DNA from: Luteitalea pratensis
GTDB lineage: Bacteria; Acidobacteriota; Vicinamibacteria; Vicinamibacterales; Vicinamibacteraceae
Assembly (NCBI RefSeq): GCF_001618865.1
Contig: NZ_CP015136.1
Span: 5,677,001-5,741,000 of the forward strand
DNA: 64,000 bases
Reading direction: 5' to 3'
Shown in pieces: positions 50,957 to 59,884 of this stretch (positions are counted from its first letter, which is position 1; each line of letters opens with the position of its first letter). The position numbers and the translations under genes were made by a program. The notes beneath the pieces are model-generated. The model was not told the origin of the DNA and did no database searches. It worked only from the letters and a program-made list of their open reading frames with translations.

Positions 50957-52663
50957 ATGACACGCCTCTTCAGGGTAGGTCTCGCCGCCACGATCGGTCT
51001 GGCGATGGCTGCGCCTGCAGGGTTCGCACAGCAGCCGGCGGCCACCAAGCCCGCCCCCGATGCTGCATCGAGCCCGGTGGTGACCGAGACACGGCCCGCC
51101 ACCACCACGTTCCAGGGCGATACCGGTCTCTGGTTCGTGCCGCTCGGCGAGGTCCTGCCGGGAGGCCGCTGGTCGGGCAGCGTCTACTACACCAACTTCG
51201 ATCGCCAGGAAGGCTTCACCGACATCAGCACGGTCCCGGTGACGTTCGGCGTCGGCGTCGGCAAGCGCGCCGAGTTGTTTGCCTCCATCGCCGCGGTGAC
51301 CCGCATCGATCGCGACATCCGACCGCTTTTCATCGCCGGCAATGAAGCCGGTGGGCCGCTCAACGACTACCCGCGGGTCCGCCAGGGTTGGTCGGGCTCG
51401 ACCTTTGGCGACATCCTTGTCGGCGGCAAGGTGAACTTCATGTCGCAAGCCGATCAGAAGGCGGTCGCCATGGCGCTGCGAGCGATGGCCAAACTGCCCA
51501 CCGGCGACACGGACAAGGGGACTAGCTCGGGTCAGGCCGACTTCTTCGTCGACTACATCGTGAGCAAGGAAGTCAACCAGCGGGCCGACGTGTCCGGATA
51601 CGTTGGCGCCGCGTTCCGTGCCGACGCGGAGCAGAGCGACCAGAGCAACGGCCTGCGGTGGGGCTTCGGAGTCGGGGTCCCGTCGCGCGGCGGCCTACGG
51701 TTTACCGCTGAGCTGTTCGGCGAGCGCTACTACGAGGACACGATCAGCTCCGGCGGGCTGACCGGATTCGACGGCAGCCTGAGCGACGGCGTGTTCTCGC
51801 TGAAGAGCCCGCTCGACGCTGCACTTGGACTGACCTACATCAGCTCCAAGGGCTTCTTCGTCGGCGGCGGACTCGTGTACAACTTCAACGTCAATTCTCG
51901 CGACGAATTCGGGCCGTACGAGTCGGAGTCATCCGATTACCTGAGCGGCCAGATCCGGATCGGCTTCCACCCGGGCGTGCGCGTCTACGTTGCCCCGGCG
52001 CCGCCACCCCCGCCGCCCCCGCCGCCAGCTTCGGTGGCCCAGAACCGTCCACCGACGGTCAAGGCTCGCTGCAACCCGTGCACGGTTGAGGTCGGCAAGA
52101 GCTCGACCATCACGGCCGACGCGGTCGATCCGGATGGCGATCAGCTCACCTACAAGTGGTCGTGCCCGGCCGGGACCGTTGCCCAGCCGAGCAACCGCGA
52201 GTCGCTCTGGACGGCCCCGATGCAGGAAGGCCCCGTGCCCTGCACCGTCACCGTCACGGACGGCAAGGGTGGGTCGGTGAGTGACACCGTCACGATCCAG
52301 GTGGTCAAGCCCGCCATCAAGGACTACACCTTCGAGGACGTGCACTTCGACTTCGACCGCTACACGCTGCGGCCTGAAGCGACCCGCATCCTCGACGAGG
52401 CCATCAAGGCGCTGCAGGACAACAAGGAGCTGAAGATCGAGGTCGAAGGCCACACCTGCAACATCGGTACGGCCGAATACAACCTCGCCCTCGGCGAACG
52501 TCGTGCCTACTCGGTTCGTGACTACCTGGGCTCGCGTGGTATCGGTGCCGACCGCATCCGTACCGTGAGCTACGGCGAGGAGCGGCCCAAGCACGACAAC
52601 AGCCGCGAGGAGACGCGTCGCCTCAACCGTCGCGCTGCCCTCACGGTCCGCGTGACGCAGTAA
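50957..52663 (+). CDS. OmpA-family outer-membrane protein with beta-barrel and Ig-like linker
   Basis: 568 residues in four parts: signal peptide (about 1-25), an outer-membrane beta-barrel-type region (about 40-340), a Pro-rich hinge (APPPPPPPPPAS), an Ig/PKD-like domain with several cysteines (about 362-450, VDPDGDQLTYKWSC) and a C-terminal OmpA domain (455-568). The OmpA domain normally contacts diaminopimelate through an Asp in GHTDxxG or GHCDERG. Here the segment reads EGHTCNIGTAEYN, so that Asp is a Cys, while the RRA helix is retained. Likely role: tethering the outer membrane to peptidoglycan. GAGGA lies about ten bases before the ATG, and a strong promoter lies upstream. Confidence 0.88.
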   Translation: MTRLFRVGLAATIGLAMAAPAGFAQQPAATKPAPDAASSPVVTETRPATTTFQGDTGLWFVPLGEVLPGGRWSGSVYYTNFDRQEGFTDISTVPVTFGVGVGKRAELFASIAAVTRIDRDIRPLFIAGNEAGGPLNDYPRVRQGWSGSTFGDILVGGKVNFMSQADQKAVAMALRAMAKLPTGDTDKGTSSGQADFFVDYIVSKEVNQRADVSGYVGAAFRADAEQSDQSNGLRWGFGVGVPSRGGLRFTAELFGERYYEDTISSGGLTGFDGSLSDGVFSLKSPLDAALGLTYISSKGFFVGGGLVYNFNVNSRDEFGPYESESSDYLSGQIRIGFHPGVRVYVAPAPPPPPPPPPASVAQNRPPTVKARCNPCTVEVGKSSTITADAVDPDGDQLTYKWSCPAGTVAQPSNRESLWTAPMQEGPVPCTVTVTDGKGGSVSDTVTIQVVKPAIKDYTFEDVHFDFDRYTLRPEATRILDEAIKALQDNKELKIEVEGHTCNIGTAEYNLALGERRAYSVRDYLGSRGIGADRIRTVSYGEERPKHDNSREETRRLNRRAALTVRVTQ

Positions 52664-52683
52664 GCGCCACCGCCCCGCAACCT

Positions 52684-52724
52684 CGAAGGCCCGACTGGCG
52701 AAAGCCGGCCGGGCCTTCGTCATT
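52684..52724 (+). terminator. Terminator of the OmpA-family gene
   Basis: CGAAGGCCCG (52684-52693) pairs with CGGGCCTTCG (52710-52719), followed by TCATTT. Confidence 0.8.
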
Positions 52725-52727
52725 TCT

Positions 52728-52828
52728 GGGAGTCGGGAGTCGGGAGTCGGGAGTCGGGAGTCGGGAGTCGGGAGTCGGGAGTCGGGAGTCGGGAGTCGGG
52801 AGTCGGAGTCGGAGTCGGAGTCGGAGCC
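52728..52828 (+). repeat. (GGGAGTC)11 heptamer array and GGAGTC hexamers
   Basis: Eleven perfect GGGAGTC units (52728-52804) then three GGAGTC units and one GGAGCC (52805-52828). The perfection of the array suggests recent slippage expansion. Confidence 0.95.
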
Positions 52829-52924
52829 GGTGCGGCGCTGTCGGGGCAGGCGACAACGTCGCGGCGGCCCGGACCGCATCCGGCAGACAATCCGGCATCT
52901 CGGCACTTGATCCCGACGAGGCGG

Positions 52925-52930
52925 TACAAT
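52925..52930 (+). promoter_or_regulatory. -10-like TACAAT, leaderless type
   Basis: Nine bases before the GTG at 52940; no Shine-Dalgarno in between. Confidence 0.4.
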
Positions 52931-52939
52931 CGCCGCCGC

Positions 52940-53974
52940 GTGCCCTCCCGCCCCGGTCAGTCCACGACCCTGCTCGACGAACTACTGGCCGGTCACGACC
53001 CCGTGGCGGTCGAGGCGGCCATTGCACGGCTCGCCATCATCGGACGCCCTGCCTTGCGCCAGGTCCTCCAGCGGCTCGCCGAGACCGACGCCACCCACCA
53101 ACCGCGCCTCCTGCGAGTGCTCGAGCGCATCGGCGATCCCGGGACGCTCGGAGTCATCCGCCCGCTGCTCACCCACGCGGAGCCCGATGTTGCAGTGGCT
53201 GCCGTGGACGCCATGGGCGCCCTGCTCGATGCGCGTGATACCGCTGTCGCGGCCGCGGCACTCGACGCATTGACAGGCACCTTGCTCGACACGACCCGGG
53301 ACGACGCGGTCCGGCTGCGGGCGTTCGAGGCGATCGGCAACGCGGGTGACCGGTCGGAGACCTATGACGTCGACGTGCTCGAACCGTTGCGCGCACAACT
53401 GCGGCGTGACGAGTCCGCAGCGCTGCGGGGAGCAGTGAGCATGCCCGGCCCCCCCCCTGTTGCCGCTGACACGCCATCCGGTGAGCAGCTGCTCGAGGTG
53501 GCTGCCAACGGCGACCTGCCCGCACAACCGGAAGTGCTGCGACAGACGATCGCGGCGCACGGCGCAGACGCGCCGCTGACGGTCCTGCACAAGGTGATCG
53601 AACGGGTGAGAGCCCGCGAAGCCGCCGTTCCGGCCGACGAAGCCGACGCATGGCGCGTGGTGCGCGCCACCACGCACCTCGCGCTCGCCATGCGGGGCAG
53701 CCGGCTCGCGGTGTACGACCTCCGCGAGTCCGTCGAGGCACTGGGCTCGCAGACGCCGGTGGGCATGCTGTCAGCGCTGCAACAGATTGGCGACGCGTCG
53801 GTGCTGGACGCGGTCGCCGATGCGTGGGCGGGCTCGTCGAACGCGTGGTTCCGAGGCCAGCTGGTCACGATCTTCCGCGCAATCGTGGCGCGCGAGAAGA
53901 TCACGAAGCGGCACGCCACCATGAAGAAACTGGCGACGCGCCAGCCCGACGCATTCGCCGCCCTGTGGGGATGA
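52940..53974 (+). CDS. HEAT/Armadillo-like helical-repeat protein, function unknown
   Basis: About 344 residues, almost entirely helical. Early repeats show alternating leucine-rich helices (RLAIIGRPALRQVLQRLAE, LLRVLERIGDPGTLGVIRPL, VAAVDAMGALLDARD), typical of HEAT or PBS-lyase repeats. No signal peptide, no catalytic motif and no membrane span is visible. Such proteins bind other proteins. The start is GTG at 52940; the frame is open 11 codons earlier. It has no partner on the same strand and converges on proS. Confidence 0.7.
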   Translation: MPSRPGQSTTLLDELLAGHDPVAVEAAIARLAIIGRPALRQVLQRLAETDATHQPRLLRVLERIGDPGTLGVIRPLLTHAEPDVAVAAVDAMGALLDARDTAVAAAALDALTGTLLDTTRDDAVRLRAFEAIGNAGDRSETYDVDVLEPLRAQLRRDESAALRGAVSMPGPPPVAADTPSGEQLLEVAANGDLPAQPEVLRQTIAAHGADAPLTVLHKVIERVRAREAAVPADEADAWRVVRATTHLALAMRGSRLAVYDLRESVEALGSQTPVGMLSALQQIGDASVLDAVADAWAGSSNAWFRGQLVTIFRAIVAREKITKRHATMKKLATRQPDAFAALWG

Positions 53975-54121
53975 CTCAGCCATCCTGACGGACTGTCGTC
54001 GGTCGGCCGTCGGCCTGCGAAAGATCCGCTCCCCGGGCCATCGATCGCGCCGCGGTCGGGGTGACGTCCGAAGGCCGAAGGCCGTCAGCGACGCCGTCTG
54101 ACGAAGGCCGACGCGATGGCG

Positions 54122-55621
54122 TCAGTACGCCTTGGCAAAACAGGCCATCACGGTGGCGGGGCGGCCGGTGACAAAGCAGGTCTTGCCTTCCGCGGACGGC
54201 GCGACAAACGGATAGTTGCGGATCGTCGCCTGCGTCTCCGTCTTCACCCGCGCCTCCACATCCGCATCGTCGCACCACGGCGCGTACACGAAACCTGGGC
54301 GTGCGCCCGCCATCAGCGTCTTGAACTCGTCGTAGCTCTCGGTGTAGTGCGTGCGCTCCTCGCGGACCTGCGTCGCCCGTGCCAGCAGCGTGGCCTGGAT
54401 ATCCGTGAGCCAGCCCTGCACGTAGACGGAGAGCCCGTCCATCGGTACGAACTGCTTCTCGCGGGTGTCGCGCCGCGCGAGCACGACCTGCTGTTTCTCG
54501 ATGTCCTTGGGGCCGATCTCCAGCCGCACGGGAACACCGCGCATCTCCCATTCGGCGAACTTCCAGCCGGGCGTGTACGCGTCGCGGTCGTCGAGCATCA
54601 CGCGGACACCGGCAGCGACCAACTGCTCCTTGATCGCTTGCGCATGCGGCAGCACGGTCTCGCGCCAGTCGCCACGGGGAATCGGCACGATGACGACCTG
54701 GTACGGTGCGATGTTGGGCGGCAGCACGAGCCCGCTGTCGTCGCCGTGGACCATGATCAACCCGCCGATGAGGCGCGTCGAGACGCCCCACGACGTGGTC
54801 CAGGCATGCTGCTCGACCTTGTCGCGGCCCTGGAACTTGATCTCGAACGCCTTGGCGAAATTCTGACCGAGGTTGTGCGACGTGCCCGCCTGCAGCGCGC
54901 GGCCATCGCCCATCAGCGCCTCGATCGAGTAGGTCTTCGCCGCACCCGCGAACTTCTCGGCGTCACTCTTCCTGCCCTCGATCACGGGCATCGCGAGCTC
55001 GGTCTCGACGAACTCCTTGTAGACGCCCAGGATCTTCAGCGTCTCCTCCTCGGCTTCGGGCTCGGTCTCGTGCACCGTGTGGCCTTCCTGCCACAGGAAC
55101 TCCGTGGTTCGCAGGAACGGACGCGTGACCTTCTCCCAGCGGACGATGTTGGCCCACTGATTGATGAGGATGGGCAGATCTCGCCAGGACTGGAGCCACT
55201 TGGCGTACATCGTCCCGATGATGACCTCGGAGGTCGGACGGATGGCGAGTCTCTCCTCGAGCTTCTCCTTGCCCCCGTGCGTTACCCACGCCACTTCCGG
55301 GGCGAAGCCCTCGACGTGCTCGGCTTCCTTCATCAGCAGGCTCTCGGGGATGAAGAGCGGGAAGTAGGCGTTCACGTGGCCAGTTGCCTTCAGCCGCGCG
55401 TCGAGCAACTGCTGGATGCGCTCCCAGATGGCGTACCCATACGGACGGATCGTCATGCAGCCCTTGAGGCCCGGCGTGTAGTCGGCCAGTTCCGCGCGCA
55501 AGACGACGTCGAGGTACCAGCGTGAGTAGTCCTCGCCCTGCGACGTGATGGCGGTGACAAACGCGTCGCCCTTGCCGCCGCCCCTGGTGCCCTGCCCCTT
55601 GCCTTGCTGCTGTTCGTTCAT
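54122..55621 (-). CDS. proS: Prolyl-tRNA synthetase, archaeal/eukaryotic type (ProS type 3)
   Basis: 499 residues, class II synthetase. Blocks RPTSEVIIG and RTTEFLWQEGH mark the catalytic core, LGQNFAKAFEIKF and AWTTSWGVSTRLIGGLIMVHGDD its C-terminal part. The anticodon domain follows, and the terminal extension ends in a Tyr (AKAY), a hallmark of the type-3 form. It lacks the bacterial-type editing insertion. The start at 55621 gives a Gln/Gly-rich disordered N-terminus; the open frame further upstream overlaps nadB. It begins eight bases after the nadB stop, so both are probably one transcript. Confidence 0.95.
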   Translation of the reverse strand: MNEQQQGKGQGTRGGGKGDAFVTAITSQGEDYSRWYLDVVLRAELADYTPGLKGCMTIRPYGYAIWERIQQLLDARLKATGHVNAYFPLFIPESLLMKEAEHVEGFAPEVAWVTHGGKEKLEERLAIRPTSEVIIGTMYAKWLQSWRDLPILINQWANIVRWEKVTRPFLRTTEFLWQEGHTVHETEPEAEEETLKILGVYKEFVETELAMPVIEGRKSDAEKFAGAAKTYSIEALMGDGRALQAGTSHNLGQNFAKAFEIKFQGRDKVEQHAWTTSWGVSTRLIGGLIMVHGDDSGLVLPPNIAPYQVVIVPIPRGDWRETVLPHAQAIKEQLVAAGVRVMLDDRDAYTPGWKFAEWEMRGVPVRLEIGPKDIEKQQVVLARRDTREKQFVPMDGLSVYVQGWLTDIQATLLARATQVREERTHYTESYDEFKTLMAGARPGFVYAPWCDDADVEARVKTETQATIRNYPFVAPSAEGKTCFVTGRPATVMACFAKAY

Positions 55622-55629
55622 TGTCGTTG

Positions 55630-57195
55630 TCAGTCCGCTGTGCGCTGCAGCACGTCGCTGCAGTGATGGCCCCACGTCTCGTCGTGGCGCTCTGGAAAAT
55701 CGGTACGGTAGTGCCCGCCGCGGCTCTCTTCGCGTCTGAGGGCGGCGCGGCTCATCAAGTAGGCGACGGTGACCAGGCTGCGCAACTGGGCCGCAGCCAG
55801 GGTGTCGACCGGCCCGTGGACGCATGCCGCGCGGGCCCGCGAGAACCACGCATCGGCTTCATGCAAGCCCTCAGGCGTGCGGACGAGGCCGAGGTCGCGC
55901 CATGCGCGCGCCCGCACCGTCGGGACGTCGAGGTCTGCAGGTGCGGTCATGGGCGGACCCGGTACGACCGGGTCGCAGGCCACCAGCCGGCCGGGGCCCC
56001 AGGGTGAACGGCTTCGCGGCGCCTCACCCATCATGGCACCTGCCCGCGCGCCGAACACCAGGCCCTCGAGCAGAGAGTTGCTTGCGAGACGGTTGGCGCC
56101 GTGGACGCCAGTACACGCCACTTCGCCTGCGGCGTAGAGTCCGGGCACCGACGTCCGTCCATCGAGGTCGGTGACCACCCCACCCATGACGTAATGGACG
56201 GCCGGACTGACCGGCACCGGGTCACGGGCGAGATCGAGACCAGCCTCGCGGCAGGCCTCGGAGATCTGCGGAAAGCGGCCGTGTACGTCGAGATCGGGCA
56301 GATGTGCGAGCGACAGGTAGACGGGCGCGCCGGTCCGTTGACGCTCGCGCACGATCGCGCGGGCGACGCGATCGCGGGGGGCAAGTTCGGCCGCCGCTTC
56401 GTAGCCGGCCATGAACGCCTCCCCCGCCGCGTTCAGCAGGCGGGCACCCTCGCCGCGCAGCGCCTCGGACAACAGGAAGCGCGGCCGGCCCGGCACGTCG
56501 AGGACCGTCGGGTGGAACTGGACGAACTCGAGGTCGGCCACTTCTGCACCCACCTCGAAGGCCATGGCCATGCCGTCGCCGGTCGTGACGGTGGGATTGG
56601 TGGTCTGGGCAAACACCTGCCCGGCCCCGCCCGTGGCGAGCAATGTCGATCCGGCCCGAACGACGTGCCGCTCATCGTTTGCGTCACGAAAAGCGGCCCC
56701 GACGCAGCGCCCGCCCTCGCAGAGCAGTTCGGTCACGATCGCGTGGTCGATGATCGTGATCGCCGGCAACGCCGCGACCTGCCCATGCAGCACGCGGCTG
56801 ATCTCGCGCCCGGTCGCGTCCTCGGCGTGCAGCACGCGGCGAACGCTGTGGGCCGCCTCGCGCGTCGGCGCCGGCCGGCCATCGGCGTGGCGATCGAAGC
56901 GCGCGCCCCAGTCCAGCAACTCCGAAACGTAGGTGGGACCTTCCTCGACGAGCGCGCGCACCGCGTTCGGTTCGCAGAGACCGTCACCGGCCGCGAGGGT
57001 GTCCTCGAAGTGCAGGCGAGGCGAATCGTCGTCGCCCATGGCCACGGCGATGCCACCCTGCGCCCACCCCGTGCTGCCCTGTTCCGGCTCACCCTTCGTG
57101 AGGATGCAGACCTGACCCCGGCCCGCGAGCGCCAACGCCGCGCGGAGCGCAGCGATGCCGCTGCCGAGTACCAGGAAATCGGAGTGCGAGGTCAC
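55630..57195 (-). CDS. nadB: L-aspartate oxidase
   Basis: 521 residues. Flavoprotein that oxidises aspartate to iminoaspartate, the first step of NAD synthesis. FAD motif VLGSGIAALRAAL, QGGIAVA, EFVQFHPT, HYVMGGVVTDLDGRT and NRLASNSLLEGLVFG are family hallmarks shared with succinate dehydrogenase flavoproteins; the lack of SDH partners favours NadB. GTG start at 57195. TAGGAT (57207-57212) lies 11 bases upstream and could drive a nearly leaderless nadB-proS mRNA. No nadA or nadC is in this window. Confidence 0.92.
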   Translation of the reverse strand: MTSHSDFLVLGSGIAALRAALALAGRGQVCILTKGEPEQGSTGWAQGGIAVAMGDDDSPRLHFEDTLAAGDGLCEPNAVRALVEEGPTYVSELLDWGARFDRHADGRPAPTREAAHSVRRVLHAEDATGREISRVLHGQVAALPAITIIDHAIVTELLCEGGRCVGAAFRDANDERHVVRAGSTLLATGGAGQVFAQTTNPTVTTGDGMAMAFEVGAEVADLEFVQFHPTVLDVPGRPRFLLSEALRGEGARLLNAAGEAFMAGYEAAAELAPRDRVARAIVRERQRTGAPVYLSLAHLPDLDVHGRFPQISEACREAGLDLARDPVPVSPAVHYVMGGVVTDLDGRTSVPGLYAAGEVACTGVHGANRLASNSLLEGLVFGARAGAMMGEAPRSRSPWGPGRLVACDPVVPGPPMTAPADLDVPTVRARAWRDLGLVRTPEGLHEADAWFSRARAACVHGPVDTLAAAQLRSLVTVAYLMSRAALRREESRGGHYRTDFPERHDETWGHHCSDVLQRTAD

Positions 57196-57224
57196 CAGAC
57201 CCTGCTATCCTACCACCCGCTTCG

Positions 57225-57260
57225 CGCCCGCCTTCGCCAAGGCTACGGCGGACAGGCCAG
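57225..57260. repeat. LRQGYGGQ-type repeat unit before aroB
   Basis: CGCCTTCGCCAAGGCTACGG plus GGACAGGCCAG. Read on the plus strand in another frame it gives RLRQGYGGQA. It ends 20 bases before the aroB ATG, in the nadB-aroB intergenic region. Confidence 0.8.
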
Positions 57261-57280
57261 CGTTTTCCGGGCCTTTTCTC

Positions 57281-58384
57281 ATGCTCCCTCACGTCATCGA
57301 GGTCCACACCCGATCCGCCCAGGTATCGCGCATCGCGATCGGCCCGGGTCTGCTCTCGTCGCTCGGCGCAGCCATCGCCGAGGCCTGCCCGGGCGCGTCG
57401 CGCCTGGTTGTCGTCTCGAGTCCGAGGGTCTGGTCGCTGCACGGCCCTGCCGTGCGCCACGGCCTGTCGCTCCTTGAGGGTGCGGACGAGGCGCCGGTGA
57501 TCGTCAACGACGGCGAGAAGGCCAAGACGATGGCCACGCTGGGCAAGGTGCACGACGCTCTCGTCATGCGCGGCGTCGACCGGAAGGCGGTCCTCGTCGT
57601 CGTCGGCGGCGGGGTGATCGGTGATCTTGCCGGCTTTGCCGCGGCCAGCTACCTTCGTGGGATCCGCCTCGTGCACGTCCCCACCACGGTCGTGGCGCAG
57701 ACCGACAGCGCGATTGGCGGCAAGGTCGGCGTCAACCACCGCCTGGGCAAGAACCTGCTGGGAGCCTTCCACCAGCCGGCACTGGTGGCGGTGGATCCTG
57801 CGGTACTCGCCACCCTCAGTCGGCGGGAATTGCGGGCGGGGCTCTACGAAGTGGTCAAGTACGGCGTGATTGCGTCGGCGCCGCTGTTTGCGCGGTGCGC
57901 CAATCACATGGACGCGCTGCTCGATGGATCGCCGGATGCGCTCCTGCCGGTGATCACGGAGTGCTGTGCGATCAAGGCCGATGTCGTGACCAAGGACGAG
58001 CGCGAGGACGGCCTGCGGCGGATCCTCAACTTCGGACACACGATCGGGCACGCGCTCGAGGCCGTCACCCAGTACAGGCTGCTCCGTCATGGGGAAGCCG
58101 TCGCTTACGGCATGAAGGCGGCGGCGGCGATCGCGGTCGCCCGCAGCACGTGGACGGCGGACGAGCACGCCACGCTCGTGCGCCTGCTCGATCACATGGG
58201 TCCCCTCCCGGCCATCGGCGGCCTCGATGCCGAGGCCGTCATCGCCGCGACGCGGCGTGACAAGAAGGTCGTCGCCGGCACCCTGCACTTCGTCCTGCCG
58301 ACGCGCATCGGCGAGACGACGATTGCCACCGATGTCGACGAGGCGCAGGTGCGCCTGGGCCTGCGCGCAATCGGGATCGGCTAG
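57281..58384 (+). CDS. aroB: 3-dehydroquinate synthase
   Basis: 367 residues. Second enzyme of the shikimate pathway, NAD-dependent with a bound metal. NAD-binding GGGVIGDLAGF, VPTTVVAQTDSAIGGKVGVN, metal ligands in YEVVKYG (Glu), NFGHTIGHALE (His) and RHGEAVAYGM (His). The ATG at 57281 gives the typical length; a repeat unit ends 20 bases upstream, so the native 5' region may have been altered. The last four bases overlap the convergent regulator gene. Confidence 0.95.
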   Translation: MLPHVIEVHTRSAQVSRIAIGPGLLSSLGAAIAEACPGASRLVVVSSPRVWSLHGPAVRHGLSLLEGADEAPVIVNDGEKAKTMATLGKVHDALVMRGVDRKAVLVVVGGGVIGDLAGFAAASYLRGIRLVHVPTTVVAQTDSAIGGKVGVNHRLGKNLLGAFHQPALVAVDPAVLATLSRRELRAGLYEVVKYGVIASAPLFARCANHMDALLDGSPDALLPVITECCAIKADVVTKDEREDGLRRILNFGHTIGHALEAVTQYRLLRHGEAVAYGMKAAAAIAVARSTWTADEHATLVRLLDHMGPLPAIGGLDAEAVIAATRRDKKVVAGTLHFVLPTRIGETTIATDVDEAQVRLGLRAIGIG

Positions 58385-59802
58385 CTCGGCTTGGGCGCGA
58401 GCTTGAAGTCGCGGATGCGGGCCAGCAGCAGCCGCGGCGGGATCTGCAGCGCCGACGCAGCCCTGGCGTGATCCCATCGCGTGTCGTCGAGAGCCTGCTG
58501 AATCTTTCGCCGCTCGACTTCCATCAAGACGCGCCGTGACACGTCCGGCAATGTGCCGGTCAGGTCGAGCTCGTCCCACGGGTCGCGCGTCGCGGCCGCC
58601 TGCGCCTCTCGCGACTGTTCGCCGGCCCCGAGGTTCAGGTGCTGCGCGTGAACGGTATCGCCCTCGGCGAGGATCACCGCCCGCTCGATGCAGTTCTGCA
58701 ACTCGCGGACGTTGCCCGGCCATCCGTGGGCCTGGAGTGCGGCGGTGGCTGACGAGGACAGGTGGGGCGGACGCTTGTTCTGCTCGCGTGCGAACCGCTC
58801 GACGAAATGACTCGCCAGCAGCGGTACGTCCGAACCGCGCTGCCGCAGCGGCGGAATCGTGATCGGGAAGACCGACAGACGGAAGAACAGGTCCTCGCGG
58901 AAGGTGCGCGCCGCCACTGCCGCGCGCAGGTTGCGATTGGTGGCCGCCACGAGGCGCACGTCGACATGCAGGGTGGTGTTGCTACCGACACGCTCGAAGC
59001 TGCGATCCTCCAGCACGCGCAACACCTTGGCCTGGAGGCTGATGGGCATCTCGCCGATCTCGTCGAGAAACAGCGTGCCGCCGTGCGCGATCTCGAACCT
59101 GCCCGGCTTGCGCGCGTTTGCCCCGGTGAAGGCGCCCTTCTCGTGGCCGAACAACTCGGTCTCGAGGAGCGTCTCGGGAATGGCCGCACAGTTGATCGCG
59201 ACAAACGGCCCGTCGGCTCGATCGCTGTGCGCGTGGAGCGCACGGGCAAAGAGTTCCTTACCCGTACCACTCTCACCGCCCAGCAACACGGTGGTGTCGG
59301 TCGGCGCCACCCGCCGCAGGCTGCGCAACACCTCGAGCAGCGCCGAATGCTCGCCGATGATCGTCGGCGCCCCGTGACGCGTGCCGAGCGCCTCCTTCAG
59401 CAGCAGATTCTCGGTGACGATGCGTCGCTGTTCGATGGCGCGGCTGACGGTAAGGACGAGGTGCTCATGATCGACGGGCTTGGGCAGGTAGTCGAGTGCG
59501 CCCTCTTTCATCGCCGCCACGGCCTCCTCGATCGCGCCGTAACCCGTCATCAGCAGGACAGGCAGCGCCGGGTCGAGTTCCTTGGCGGCACGCAACACGC
59601 CGAGACCATCGCCCTGCGGCAGGCGCAGGTCCGACAGGACCAGTGACGGCCGCTGGAGCCTGAGCGACTCGATCGCCGACGGCTCGTCGGCGGCCTCGAC
59701 GACACGGTAGCCATGGCGTGACAGCACCGTGGCGAGCACGTACCGCAGGTCTTCGTTGTCGTCCACCAGGAGGACGTCGGGGGTCTCGCGCGAAGCGGCC
59801 AT
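58381..59802 (-). CDS. NtrC-family sigma-54-dependent response regulator
   Basis: 473 residues. Receiver domain with phospho-acceptor D58 (VLSDLRLP), AAA+ domain with Walker A GGESGTGKE (175-183) and the sigma-54 contact loop GAFTGA (223-228), and a C-terminal Fis-type helix-turn-helix. It activates sigma-54 promoters. The position downstream of a pilin cluster suggests a PilR-like role, but no cognate kinase is found nearby. The ATG at 59802 fits the start of the receiver; a GTG at about 59835 is possible. Confidence 0.9.
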   Translation of the reverse strand: MAASRETPDVLLVDDNEDLRYVLATVLSRHGYRVVEAADEPSAIESLRLQRPSLVLSDLRLPQGDGLGVLRAAKELDPALPVLLMTGYGAIEEAVAAMKEGALDYLPKPVDHEHLVLTVSRAIEQRRIVTENLLLKEALGTRHGAPTIIGEHSALLEVLRSLRRVAPTDTTVLLGGESGTGKELFARALHAHSDRADGPFVAINCAAIPETLLETELFGHEKGAFTGANARKPGRFEIAHGGTLFLDEIGEMPISLQAKVLRVLEDRSFERVGSNTTLHVDVRLVAATNRNLRAAVAARTFREDLFFRLSVFPITIPPLRQRGSDVPLLASHFVERFAREQNKRPPHLSSSATAALQAHGWPGNVRELQNCIERAVILAEGDTVHAQHLNLGAGEQSREAQAAATRDPWDELDLTGTLPDVSRRVLMEVERRKIQQALDDTRWDHARAASALQIPPRLLLARIRDFKLAPKPS

Positions 59803-59884
59803 CGAAGTGGCGACAGATGGCTCCCCGGCGTTCACGAACACAGACGACTCCGAGCCCCCGGGAAGTCGGTGAGGCGGCGCCAGT

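Noticed and set aside
52728-52828. CRISPR array
   Set aside because: Contiguous 7-base tandem units without spacers; no cas genes anywhere in the window.
53990-54121. Small gene or RNA between the helical-repeat gene and proS
   Set aside because: Only degenerate GTCGGCCGTCGG and GAAGGCCGAAGGCC strings are seen; no start, ribosome site or stable gene-like structure.
56101-57477. Plus-strand frame containing RLRQGYGGQ opposite nadB
   Set aside because: The peptide comes from the intergenic repeat; the rest is antisense to nadB.
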